Source: Deltaproteobacteria bacterium (GTDB taxonomy: Bacteria > Desulfobacterota > Binatia > Binatales > Binataceae). From it: DNA of 17,802 bases. Shown piece by piece: positions 6,667-14,167 of the stretch. The notes below the pieces were generated by a model. The model saw nothing but the letters and a program-made list of their open reading frames with translations, was not told the DNA's origin and did not search any database. The DNA is taken from positions 1 to 17,802 of the forward strand of contig JAJZAG010000035.1 in the NCBI GenBank assembly GCA_021799555.1. Reading direction: 5' to 3'. How positions within the stretch are numbered: position 1 is the stretch's first letter; each line of letters opens with the position of its first letter. The position numbers and the translations under genes were made by a program.

Positions 6667-8358
6667 ATGCTGGCAGTGCGCGAAAAGCATGCCTCTGTAG
6701 AATCCGCGAACGGCGGCGCGCCGAGCCGGTCCAAGATCGCTGAGCTGTTCAGCTTAAGTCCTGTCGAGGCTTCGATTTTCCTGACCTTCCTTGTATACGC
6801 CGCACTTTTCATCTGGAGATCGAGCTTCTCAATCGGCGGCGTACGCTACTTCTGTCTGTTTGACGACGACATGATCTCGATGACGTACGCAGCGAACCTC
6901 GCCCATGGTTACGGCCTGGTCTGGAATCCCGGAGGTCACAGGGTACTCGGTTTCACGAATCTTCTCTGGGTGCTGTACCTGTCGCTGTTCCATCTGCTGC
7001 CGATCTCAGCGGCAAAGATTTCCTTGTTCATTCAAGCAAGCGGCGCTGTCTTTCTCGGCTTGAGCTTGTTGATTACCAGACGGATCGGGCAAGCGGCTTT
7101 TCCCGACCAACCGGGCGTTGGAACGCTCTCGATGCTTTTGGTCGGGCTCTACGGGCCGCTCGTCAATTGGTCATTGCAAGGCACCGAAGTAAGCCTGCTC
7201 ACCTTGTTCGTTACGGGCTCGGTATGGCTCGCGCTTGATGCGGTCGGTTCTGAATCGCCTGCGTTTCTGCTCTACCTGGTGCTCGGCGTCTCCACGCTCT
7301 GTCGAGTTGACATGGCGGTATTCGCCGGGATCGTGCTTCTGTCGCTGAGTTTCGCTTGCCCGTCCCGGTGGAGATGGCATTTGCTCGTGGGAGGGCTGAT
7401 TGTTGGGGCTTTTCTTCTGGCGCAATTCTCGTTTAATCTCGCATACTACGGCGAGCCTTTGCCAAACACCTATTATCTGAAGCTGACCGGGTACCCCATA
7501 TCCGGAAGACTGAGAAGCGGCCTGAAAGCGGCGCTTATCCTGTTCCTGCCCTTGCTGCCGTTGATTGCGATCGTCCTCGGCACCGTGAGTGTGCGTCGAA
7601 TGCGTAATGAGTATAGACTTACTCTAGTTGCGCCTTTAGTGGGTCAGATGCTGTATAGTATCTGGGTCGGAGGCGACGCCTGGGAGTGGTGGGGAGGCGC
7701 GAACCGATACATCTCGATCGTGATGCCGCTCTTCTTTGTCCTGGTATCATCGGCGCTCCTAAATTATGCGGGTATAATTAGCAGACTGGCGGGTGGTACG
7801 GGACGGCTACGATGGTATGCCGAGCGGAGCGCGCTTGCAGTGTTCGCAGTCGCGGCGCTTTTCCTGACGAACGTTTATCATTTGCGGAACAACCTGTTGC
7901 TCGCGAGTCCCTTGCAGACCGCGAAGTCGCATGAGCCTTGGAATTGCAATGAGGACATGGTGCGGCAGGCTCTCCTGATCCGGTCACTGACCGAGCGCCA
8001 TGCGCGAATCGCCGTCGTATGGGCCGGAGCGATCCCCTATTTTGCACGCCGCTCCGCGATCGACCTGCTCGGAAAGAACGACGTGAAAATTGCTCACGAG
8101 CCGATGCATGTGGAATCAAAGATCGCGCGGGACCACGGCTTTTGGCCCGGACATTTGAAGTGGGATTACCAATATTCGATCGAGCGGCTGAAGCCCGACG
8201 TTGTGCTCCAGCTTTGGGGCGTCGGCTCTAAAGACCTTCCCTTTCTTACGGCTAAGTACGTCCCGGTTTCAGTTAGCGGATTTACCTGGTACGTCAGAAG
8301 TGATTCTCGGCAATTGCGCGAGCCTCTGCAGCACGCGCTCGCAGCGGAGTCTAAATGA
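6667..8358 (+). CDS. Multi-spanning membrane glycosyltransferase, GT-C fold (AftB-like)
   Basis: The 563-residue product has a short polar N-terminus, a first membrane segment near 33-50, and about ten further hydrophobic segments. It ends with a soluble C-terminal stretch of about 150 residues. After the first segment comes CLFDDDMISMTYAANLAHGYGLVWNPGG followed by RVLGFTNLLWVL. This acidic loop and GYGLVWN...GFTN pattern is shared with GT-C enzymes such as the arabinofuranosyltransferase AftB group, which use lipid-linked sugars on the outer face of the membrane. Asp66-68 are the likely catalytic/metal residues. The ATG at 6667 is chosen; a TTG at 6628 would add 13 polar residues, and neither has a strong SD. 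Codon choice is noticeably less GC-biased than in neighbouring genes (one 60-base sample at 7621-7680 is 55% GC), which may mark transfer. Exact sugar and acceptor are unknown. Confidence 0.75.
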   Translation: MLAVREKHASVESANGGAPSRSKIAELFSLSPVEASIFLTFLVYAALFIWRSSFSIGGVRYFCLFDDDMISMTYAANLAHGYGLVWNPGGHRVLGFTNLLWVLYLSLFHLLPISAAKISLFIQASGAVFLGLSLLITRRIGQAAFPDQPGVGTLSMLLVGLYGPLVNWSLQGTEVSLLTLFVTGSVWLALDAVGSESPAFLLYLVLGVSTLCRVDMAVFAGIVLLSLSFACPSRWRWHLLVGGLIVGAFLLAQFSFNLAYYGEPLPNTYYLKLTGYPISGRLRSGLKAALILFLPLLPLIAIVLGTVSVRRMRNEYRLTLVAPLVGQMLYSIWVGGDAWEWWGGANRYISIVMPLFFVLVSSALLNYAGIISRLAGGTGRLRWYAERSALAVFAVAALFLTNVYHLRNNLLLASPLQTAKSHEPWNCNEDMVRQALLIRSLTERHARIAVVWAGAIPYFARRSAIDLLGKNDVKIAHEPMHVESKIARDHGFWPGHLKWDYQYSIERLKPDVVLQLWGVGSKDLPFLTAKYVPVSVSGFTWYVRSDSRQLREPLQHALAAESK

Positions 8359-8457
8359 CAAATGAGCTGATTGCCGAGGGCGGCGCCGCGACCTGGTCAC
8401 ATTTGTGGTCAGCGCACAATTTTCCTGTCGGCAGCTATTATGCGGCCAGTAAATTTC

Positions 8458-8500
8458 AACCGTACAACTACCTTACGGTTCAGAGTTGCTGAAAACCGTA
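8458..8500 (+). repeat. Three 7-bp elements able to form alternative hairpins
   Basis: AACCGTA (8458-8464), TACGGTT (8474-8480) and AACCGTA (8494-8500) lie in the 281-bp gap between the two glycosyltransferase genes. The middle element is the perfect complement of both outer ones, so either the left (9-base loop) or the right (13-base loop) hairpin can form, but not both. This could be an attenuator-like structure or a repeated protein site. No T-run follows. The rest of the gap (8359-8639) holds no gene I can support. Confidence 0.4.
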
Positions 8501-8639
8501 ACGGAACCTTCTCGGCTCGGAATCGGTGGACTGTGCGCGACAGAAAGCACGGGAAATTCTCTAGAGCGGAGAACGGCGATCTGCGCCACCTTCTCCACAA
8601 GGGATGCGCGCCGAGCGCTCGCCACGCGGTTGACAGGCC

Positions 8640-9944
8640 TTGAGTCTACCACAACGCACAACCATCGCGGGTTTCGCGGCTCCCCCGGCGGCGCGGCGGT
8701 CGATACTGGCGGCGCCGATCGTGATTTTTCTTTTGCTGATTCCCGCGGCGATCCGCGTCATAGCGACCGGGCCGATGCTGGAGAAACGCGTCAACCGGTG
8801 GGACTTCAGTCATTACTACTTGTCTTCGCTGGTGCTGCGCGAGGGCGGCGATCCCTATCATACGAATCTGACGCCGCTCGGGCGGAAGCTCGGGCTGCAG
8901 ACCGACGAGATAAATCGCGCGACCTATCCTCCAACGTTCATACTATGCTTCGAGCCGCTGACGTGGCTTAAGCCGCGTCCGGCGTATTGGGTGTGGTTCG
9001 CGATCAATTTCGGCGCGTTGGTATTGTCGCTTGCGCTGCTTTTGGGTCCCGGCTCCGGAATTCCGCGGCAGATGGTGGTCTCGCTTATCGCGCTTGCGAT
9101 TTTGTACACGCCGCTTTGGTACCATTTCTTTTTCGCGCAGTCGCAGCTGATCATTCTCGTGATGCTGATCTATGTGATGCGGGCCTGCCGGCGCGGAGCG
9201 GATCGGACCGCCGGATTGCTGGTCGCGGCGACGGCGCTGCTCCGCGTTTTTCCCGGATTGATCGCGGGCTACTTTATCGTGCGGCGGAATTGGCGCGCGC
9301 TCAGATGGACAATAATTGGCGGCGCCGGGGGCGCGCTCATCACGCTCGCGTTCGTCGGCGTGCATCGTTCGCTCGGGTTTCTCGATGTAATCGGTTTTGT
9401 GGAGAGCCCGATGTGGATGGAGGTTGCTGGAAATATCGCCTTTCGTGCCGTGGTCGAGCGGCTGTTCACATTTTTTTTCGGGAAGGATCTCGGCGGCGCG
9501 GTAATCTTTATGCAATACGCCGTGATTGCGATAGGAGATGCCGCGCTGCTTGGCGCGGCCATTTGGGCGACGATTGCGCCTGCCGGCAGTCCCGACCCCG
9601 ACTCGCGCGCATTCGCGCTTTGGGTCGTGGCCGCGATAATTCTCGCGCCAACGGCGTGGCTGCACTATCTGGTACTGATCTATCTGCCGATGTCGTGCCT
9701 GATCGCGGCGGCAGCCGCAGGCCGCGCAAGCGGCCGCGCGGTGGCGGCTGCGATTGTTAGCTACCTCATTCTGATGATTGCGCCGGTCGTGTTGCCGGTC
9801 GCGCACAATTATCTATCGCTGTTGGCGATGACGGCGCTGCGCGAGAGCGTGTTTCTCGGCTTGCTGGCGGCTTTCCTTTCGACGTACTGGTTCGCGACAG
9901 ATGAGGTCAGCCGCGCCCCGGATGCATCGGCGAGTTCGTTCTGA
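8640..9944 (+). CDS. GT87/DUF2029 membrane glycosyltransferase (alpha-mannosyltransferase-like)
   Basis: The 434-residue protein has about ten hydrophobic segments, the first at roughly 21-42. In the loop after it, WDFSHYYLSSLVLREGGDPY carries the conserved Asp55 and the GxDPY motif. Further on, NRATYPPTFILCFEPLTWL gives the Y-P-P motif. Both are hallmarks of the DUF2029/GT87 family (PimE-like polyprenyl-phosphate-mannose-dependent mannosyltransferases), with catalysis on the periplasmic face. The start is uncertain: the TTG at 8640 is the only in-frame choice that keeps the first membrane segment, since the next ATG (in GPMLEKR) lies after it. The lipoprotein gene begins about 37 bp after the stop, so these two are probably co-transcribed. 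The substrate is unknown; GC is back to the neighbourhood norm. Confidence 0.8.
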   Translation: MSLPQRTTIAGFAAPPAARRSILAAPIVIFLLLIPAAIRVIATGPMLEKRVNRWDFSHYYLSSLVLREGGDPYHTNLTPLGRKLGLQTDEINRATYPPTFILCFEPLTWLKPRPAYWVWFAINFGALVLSLALLLGPGSGIPRQMVVSLIALAILYTPLWYHFFFAQSQLIILVMLIYVMRACRRGADRTAGLLVAATALLRVFPGLIAGYFIVRRNWRALRWTIIGGAGGALITLAFVGVHRSLGFLDVIGFVESPMWMEVAGNIAFRAVVERLFTFFFGKDLGGAVIFMQYAVIAIGDAALLGAAIWATIAPAGSPDPDSRAFALWVVAAIILAPTAWLHYLVLIYLPMSCLIAAAAAGRASGRAVAAAIVSYLILMIAPVVLPVAHNYLSLLAMTALRESVFLGLLAAFLSTYWFATDEVSRAPDASASSF

Positions 9945-9981
9945 CAGACTTCGGCGCAGGGTCGTGCATCGAGCCGTGCCG

Positions 9982-11016
9982 ATGGCGTCGCGTCACAAAG
10001 CTATAATTGTCTTGTTCCTCGGTCTCGCGATCGCTGGGTGCGCTTCGGCGGCGAAGCGGGGTGCGGCGCCCGCGCCGACGGCAAAGCCGACTCCATCGCC
10101 CACGCCGACGCCCGCCGCGCGCCATCAGGCGATTGGCACCCACTCTCCTTACGCGATCGCGCCGGGGCCGGACGGCAACGTCTGGTACACGGAGTATCAG
10201 GGCGACGGGATTGGCCGAATCAGTCCGGGCGGATCGATCGCGCGTTACAAAATTGACTCGCGCGGTTTCGCCGAACGACTCGCGGCCGGTCCTGACGGCG
10301 CGATCTGGTTTACCGATCCCGCTGGAAATCGCGTCGGCCGGCTCGATTACAACGAGAGCGTAACCTACGTGCCGCTGCCGGAGCGCGATAGCGGCCCGAC
10401 CGGGATTACCTCCGGCCCCGACGGCAGTATATGGTTCACCGAGCACTCAGGAAACCGGCTCGCGCGGCTCAGCCGCCGTGGTGCGCTTGCCGAGTTCAAG
10501 CTTCCACGCGGCTCGGGCCCCGCGCAAATCATCACCGGAAGCGACGGCAATCTGTGGTTCGTCGAGGATCTAGGTAATCGGATCGGCAAAGCCACGCCCG
10601 CAGGTAAGATCACCGAGTACGGCGTGCAGACACATGACGCGAAGCCTGGATGGCTCGCCGCGGGCGCCGACGGCAACGTCTGGTTCACGGAACTGGCCGC
10701 GGACAAGATCGGCAAGATAACGCCGCGCGGCGCGATCACCGAGTATCCGCTGCCCGATCCGGGCGTCCCGCTTTCGATCGCGGCCGGATCGGACGGCAAC
10801 CTGTGGATCACGATGGTCCATGCGCCAATCATCTATCGCGTTAGCACGGCGGGAGTGATCACCGCGTTTCATCTTCGTCCCGGCACCGTTGCGGGATTTA
10901 TCACCGCCGGTCCGGACGGCAATCTGTGGTTCAGCGAGCCGAACGGGAAGATCGGCAGGATGACTACCGACGGGCAGATCACCGAGTTTCGCGTCGCCCG
11001 GCTCGATCAGAAGTAA
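9982..11016 (+). CDS. Lipoprotein with a seven-repeat Vgb-type beta-propeller
   Basis: From the ATG at 9982 the 344-residue product starts with a lipoprotein signal peptide: positive N-terminus MASRHK, hydrophobic core, and lipobox I-A-G-Cys20. A Pro/Thr/Ala-rich linker follows at about 27-46 (PTAKPTPSPTPTP). The rest is seven repeats of 41-42 residues, each opening with G-x-D-G-x-(I/V/L)-W (at 62, 103, 145, 186, 228, 269 and 310), followed by a G-K/R-I-like strand and an (I/L)-x-(E/A)-(Y/F) strand. This is the layout of streptogramin B lyase (Vgb)-like propellers. Vgb is cytosolic and opens virginiamycin B, whereas this protein is lipid-anchored outside the membrane, and I cannot place the lyase catalytic Glu-x-His pair. 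A binding or sensor role is therefore as likely as antibiotic lysis. An upstream ATG at 9901 would overlap the previous gene and bury the signal peptide, so it is rejected. Confidence 0.85.
   Translation: MASRHKAIIVLFLGLAIAGCASAAKRGAAPAPTAKPTPSPTPTPAARHQAIGTHSPYAIAPGPDGNVWYTEYQGDGIGRISPGGSIARYKIDSRGFAERLAAGPDGAIWFTDPAGNRVGRLDYNESVTYVPLPERDSGPTGITSGPDGSIWFTEHSGNRLARLSRRGALAEFKLPRGSGPAQIITGSDGNLWFVEDLGNRIGKATPAGKITEYGVQTHDAKPGWLAAGADGNVWFTELAADKIGKITPRGAITEYPLPDPGVPLSIAAGSDGNLWITMVHAPIIYRVSTAGVITAFHLRPGTVAGFITAGPDGNLWFSEPNGKIGRMTTDGQITEFRVARLDQK
10165..10995 (+). repeat. Seven in-gene repeats encoding propeller blades
   Basis: Near-regular 123-126-bp units, each centred on a GACGGC-N6-TGG block that encodes D-G-x-x-W. 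Spacing between units is 41, 42, 41, 42, 41 and 41 codons. Blade 6 departs most: the WFTE-like segment becomes WITMVHAP. Diverged nucleotide sequence between units indicates old rather than recent duplication. Confidence 0.75.
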
Positions 11017-11279
11017 TCGAGTCTCGAACCGAGAGGCTTCCAATCATCGCCCGGTTCGCGCGCCGATGTCTCCGCCGGATGCAGGGATGGCTCCGATCGA
11101 GGCATCCTCGACCGCATAGCGAGACCTCCAACGGCGCGGGCGCGCCGCCCAGCGGTGGGGCATCGTCGCGCAAAGTCGCCAGCGGCAGCGAGGCGGCATG
11201 ATTACTCCGAACAAACTGATGGCGAGGTACGACTTATGCACCCTCTCATGCGGCAGTTGCCGATCAAGCGAGGACCGCG
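11017..11279. other. Gap before the acyl-CoA dehydrogenase operon
   Basis: About 263 bp between the lipoprotein and the acyl-CoA dehydrogenase genes. I see no reading frame with family features, no strong hairpin and no convincing promoter pair. The operon promoter presumably lies here. An AGGA at the end of the gap, 5 bases before the ATG at 11280, serves as SD. Confidence 0.4.
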
Positions 11280-12548
11280 ATGGAAAGTTACCGCGAATTG
11301 CACTTGGATGTCCCAAAGGAATACGAAGCGCTTCGAGACGCCGCGCATCGATTCGCCAAGGAGGTGATGCGTCCCGCGTCGATCGAGCTCGACCGGATGG
11401 CCGATCCGCGCGACGTTATCGCGCCCGGTTCTCCTCTGCGCCAAGTGCTCAAGCAGGCGTACCAGCTCGGCTATCACTTGTCGGGTATGCCCAAGGAACT
11501 GGGGGGGCTCGGGCTTGATGCGCTCGGATCGCACATCTTCCACGAAGAGCTCGCGTGGGGCGCGGTCGATCTTTCGCTCAGCATCGGATGCGCCGGCTTT
11601 CCCGCTTTCACCGCCACGCTCGGCGGTAATCCGGAACTGTACGAGACCTTTGTCAAGCCATACATCGAGGATCGGGAAGGCAAATTCATCGGATGCTGGG
11701 CGATCACCGAGCCGAATCACGGCTCCGACCACGTTATGATCGGCACGCCGGAGTTCCACAACCCGCGTGTAACGGGACAAGTGGTCGCGCGCGCCGACGG
11801 CGATTCGTTCGTGATCAATGGACAGAAGTCGTCGTGGGTCTCCAATGGCACCATTGCCACCCATGCCGCGCTCTACCTCGCAGTCGAATCAGCGCGCGGC
11901 ATGGGCATGGCGGGAGGAGGAGTGGCGGTGGTGCCGCTCAACTTGCCGGGGGTGTCCAAGGGCAAACCGCTCAACAAGCTGGGTCAGCGCTCGCTCAACC
12001 AGGGCGAAATCTTTTTCGACAACGTGCGCATCCCGCGCAGCTACATGGTCGTCAGTCCCGAGAACTATGAGCAGCACACGACGCAAACGTTGACGGGAGC
12101 CAACGGCGGGATGTCAACCGCATTTACGGGACTTGCGCGCGCGGCATTCGAGGCCGCGCTCCAGTATTCGCTCGAACGCGTTCAGGGCGGCAGCCCGATT
12201 TGCGAGCATCAGCTCGTCCAGAAGCATCTGTTCGAGATGTTCACCAAGGTCGAAGCGTGCCGCTCGCTATCGCGCGCGGTGACGGTTTACAACTCGGGCT
12301 CGGGAAAGCCGTCGCTCGAGCACGCGATCGCGGCCAAAACTTTCTGCACGCAAGCGTCGTTTGAGGTGACCAGCGACGCGCTTCAGATTTTCGGAGGCAA
12401 CGGGCTCAGCAAAGAATATCCGGTCGAGAAGCTGTTCCGCGACGCGCGTGCCTCGCTGATTGAAGACGGCACCAACGACGTCTTGAGCCTTGCCGGCGCG
12501 CGCAAGATTATCGCGGCCGCGGCCAACGGCGCGCGTGCCGCGGCGTAG
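11280..12548 (+). CDS. Acyl-CoA dehydrogenase (FAD flavoprotein)
   Basis: Acyl-CoA dehydrogenases introduce an alpha-beta double bond into a CoA thioester, passing electrons to FAD and then ETF. The 422-residue length is slightly above the usual 380-400. Features in order: an all-helical N-terminal domain ending with MPKELGGLGLD (about 70-80), the flavin-binding block CWAITEPNHGSD (139-150), the beta-domain with INGQKSSWVSNGTIATHAALYLAV, and the C-terminal helical domain with IFGGNGLSKEYPVEKLFRDAR. At the usual catalytic-base site (I-Y-E-G-T in MCAD) this protein reads I-E-D-G-T, so Asp396 occupies the place of Glu376. The start is supported by an AGGA SD 5 bases upstream. It heads a three-gene operon with the synthetase and nitroreductase, 34 bp before the former. 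Family certain; substrate unknown. Confidence 0.92.
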   Translation: MESYRELHLDVPKEYEALRDAAHRFAKEVMRPASIELDRMADPRDVIAPGSPLRQVLKQAYQLGYHLSGMPKELGGLGLDALGSHIFHEELAWGAVDLSLSIGCAGFPAFTATLGGNPELYETFVKPYIEDREGKFIGCWAITEPNHGSDHVMIGTPEFHNPRVTGQVVARADGDSFVINGQKSSWVSNGTIATHAALYLAVESARGMGMAGGGVAVVPLNLPGVSKGKPLNKLGQRSLNQGEIFFDNVRIPRSYMVVSPENYEQHTTQTLTGANGGMSTAFTGLARAAFEAALQYSLERVQGGSPICEHQLVQKHLFEMFTKVEACRSLSRAVTVYNSGSGKPSLEHAIAAKTFCTQASFEVTSDALQIFGGNGLSKEYPVEKLFRDARASLIEDGTNDVLSLAGARKIIAAAANGARAAA

Positions 12549-12582
12549 CGCCGCTGCCATAACGCAGGGAGTGAAAGCGGCG

Positions 12583-14142
12583 ATGACGCGCGCACAGGGA
12601 ACGACCGAACAGCTCATCCGGATGCGCGTGAAGCAGCATCCGCGCGAGACTTGGCTCAAGTTCAGAGACCAGGAGTTCTCCTGGGAGCAGGTGCTCGCCA
12701 ATATCCATCGCGCCGCCAACGGATTACTCGAGCTTGGCGTCAAGCCAGGTGAGCGCGTCGCGATCATGATGGGCAACCGTCCCGAGTTTCTGTGGGTCCA
12801 TTTTGCGATCGGATTCATCGGCGCAGTAAGCGTGCCGGTTAATACTTCGCAGCGCGGCGCGACGCTCCATCACGTTCTGTCAGATTCCGATTCGGCTGCG
12901 GTCATTTTCGAGGAAGGACTGCGCGATGCCGTGCTCACGGTCAAGGCCTCGGTGCCGAGTCTGCGCGCCACTGTGGTCGCCGACGGCAAGGCCGGCAACG
13001 GCGTGGATTGGACGCTCGAGCGGTTGCTCGACCATCCCGAAGGCGAGCCGGATGTGGAGGTTGGCGCGAAAGCTGGCGGTGGCAGCATGATGTACACCTC
13101 CGGGACGACCGGTCCGCCCAAAGGCGTTGTCGCTACCGGCGGCGACTCGACCGCGCTGCCCACCGTCTTCAAAGCCCTCGGCATCAAGCCGGGCGAGACG
13201 ATGTATACGGCGCTGCCGCTGTTTCACGGCAACGCGCTGATGATCTCGGGGTTCGGCTCGATGATCCTCGATGCGAAATTCGCGCTCGCCGAGCGCTTCA
13301 GCGCCTCGCGCCTTTGGGACGATTGCCGCAAGTTTGGCGCGGTCGAGTTCAACACGCTTGGCGGGATGATCCCGATTCTGCTCAAGCAACCGCCGCGCGC
13401 CGATGATCGCAAGCACAACGTGCGCGTCGTGCTATCGGCGGCTTGCCCGCCCAGCGTTTGGCGCGAGTTCGAGGATCGCTTCGGCGTTCGCATCATCGAG
13501 GTTTACGGCATGGTCGACTCGCCCGGCTTCCTGATGAACGCCGAAGGCCGTGTCGGTTCGATGGGCAAGCCGGTCGGTGAGGTCGAATTCCGCGTGGTTG
13601 ATGACAATGACCAGCCGCTCGGGCCGGGAAAGGTCGGCGAGCTATGCTTTCGTCATCCCAAGGGCCAGCTCAGCGCCTACCACAAGCTTCCCGATGCGAC
13701 CGCCGAAGCATACCGCGGCGGATGGTTCCATTCGGGTGATTTGGCGAAAACCGATGCGGATGGTTTCTACTACTTTTCCGGCCGCAAAAAAGCCTCGATT
13801 CGGCGCCGCGGCGAAAATATCTCCGCATGGGAGATCGAAACCGTAGTCGATCAGCATCCAGCCGTGCTGGAATCCGCGGCGTACGCGGTGCCATCGGAAC
13901 TCGGCGAAGACGACGTTAAAATCGCGGTCGTGCTCAAGCCCGGCGCGCATCTTTCACCTGAAGAACTGATCGAATATTGCCGCGGCCGGATGGCCTATTA
14001 CGCGGTGCCGCGTTTCATTGAGTTCATGGATGAGTTACCCAAAACCGGCACCCACCGTATCCAGTACGCCGCGCTCAAAGCGCGCGGCATCGCCGATGCC
14101 TGGGATCGCGAAGCCGCGGGCATCATAGTTTCGCGAGCGTGA
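12583..14142 (+). CDS. AMP-forming acyl-CoA synthetase (ANL superfamily, CaiC-like)
   Basis: Enzymes of this family adenylate a carboxylic acid with ATP and then form its CoA thioester. From the ATG at 12583 the protein has 519 residues. The A3 phosphate loop YTSGTTGPPKG is at 171-181. A5 reads YGMVDSPG at 308-315 instead of the usual YGxTE. The A7 HSGD is at 383-386. A8 reads GRKKASIRRRGENIS at 400-414, with Ala404 where Asp is common. At A10, the canonical P-K-T-x-T-G-K is P-K-T-G-T-His491-Arg492, so the adenylation lysine is missing. The overall pattern (IRRRGENIS, C-terminal AWDREAAGI) points to the CaiC-like group. A GTG at 12571 is an alternative start. The AGGGAG before it serves either. 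Substrate is presumably the acid later oxidised by the adjacent dehydrogenase, by inference from the operon. Confidence 0.9.
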   Translation: MTRAQGTTEQLIRMRVKQHPRETWLKFRDQEFSWEQVLANIHRAANGLLELGVKPGERVAIMMGNRPEFLWVHFAIGFIGAVSVPVNTSQRGATLHHVLSDSDSAAVIFEEGLRDAVLTVKASVPSLRATVVADGKAGNGVDWTLERLLDHPEGEPDVEVGAKAGGGSMMYTSGTTGPPKGVVATGGDSTALPTVFKALGIKPGETMYTALPLFHGNALMISGFGSMILDAKFALAERFSASRLWDDCRKFGAVEFNTLGGMIPILLKQPPRADDRKHNVRVVLSAACPPSVWREFEDRFGVRIIEVYGMVDSPGFLMNAEGRVGSMGKPVGEVEFRVVDDNDQPLGPGKVGELCFRHPKGQLSAYHKLPDATAEAYRGGWFHSGDLAKTDADGFYYFSGRKKASIRRRGENISAWEIETVVDQHPAVLESAAYAVPSELGEDDVKIAVVLKPGAHLSPEELIEYCRGRMAYYAVPRFIEFMDELPKTGTHRIQYAALKARGIADAWDREAAGIIVSRA

Positions 14143-14148
14143 GCTCGC
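14133..14148 (+). other. GNRA-capped hairpin over the synthetase stop codon
   Basis: GCGAGC-GTGA-GCTCGC is a perfect 6-bp GC-rich stem. Its loop, GUGA in RNA, is a GNRA tetraloop. The loop contains the TGA stop (14140-14142) of the synthetase, and the next gene starts 19 bases later. It could slow ribosomes or stabilise the upstream mRNA end; chance formation in GC-rich DNA is also possible. Confidence 0.45.
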
Positions 14149-14167
14149 ATCGGTAGAGGAGGGCGCG

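Noticed and set aside
8630..8635. Perfect TTGACA hexamer just before the GT87 start
   Set aside because: No -10-like sequence lies 16-18 bp downstream (AACGCA), and the resulting transcript would start after the TTG start codon.
8371..8643. 90-codon plus-strand frame in the gap before the GT87 gene
   Set aside because: Basic, low-complexity translation with no SD, and it runs past the GT87 start. It probably only reflects stop-free GC-rich sequence.
8943..9806. Minus-strand open frame (287 codons) opposite the GT87 gene
   Set aside because: Very rich in Arg, His and Gln, with no domain. The membrane glycosyltransferase on the plus strand has the family motifs.
9901..9981. Longer start for the propeller lipoprotein at ATG 9901
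   Set aside because: It would overlap the GT87 gene by 44 bp and place 27 Arg-rich residues before a good signal peptide with lipobox.
11280..14142. Carnitine (cai) operon
   Set aside because: The dehydrogenase and synthetase are CaiA/CaiC-like and a CaiB-type gene is nearby, but no CaiT transporter or CaiD hydratase is present. The CaiB-type gene is also a separate unit 5 kb away, so a carnitine role is not supported.
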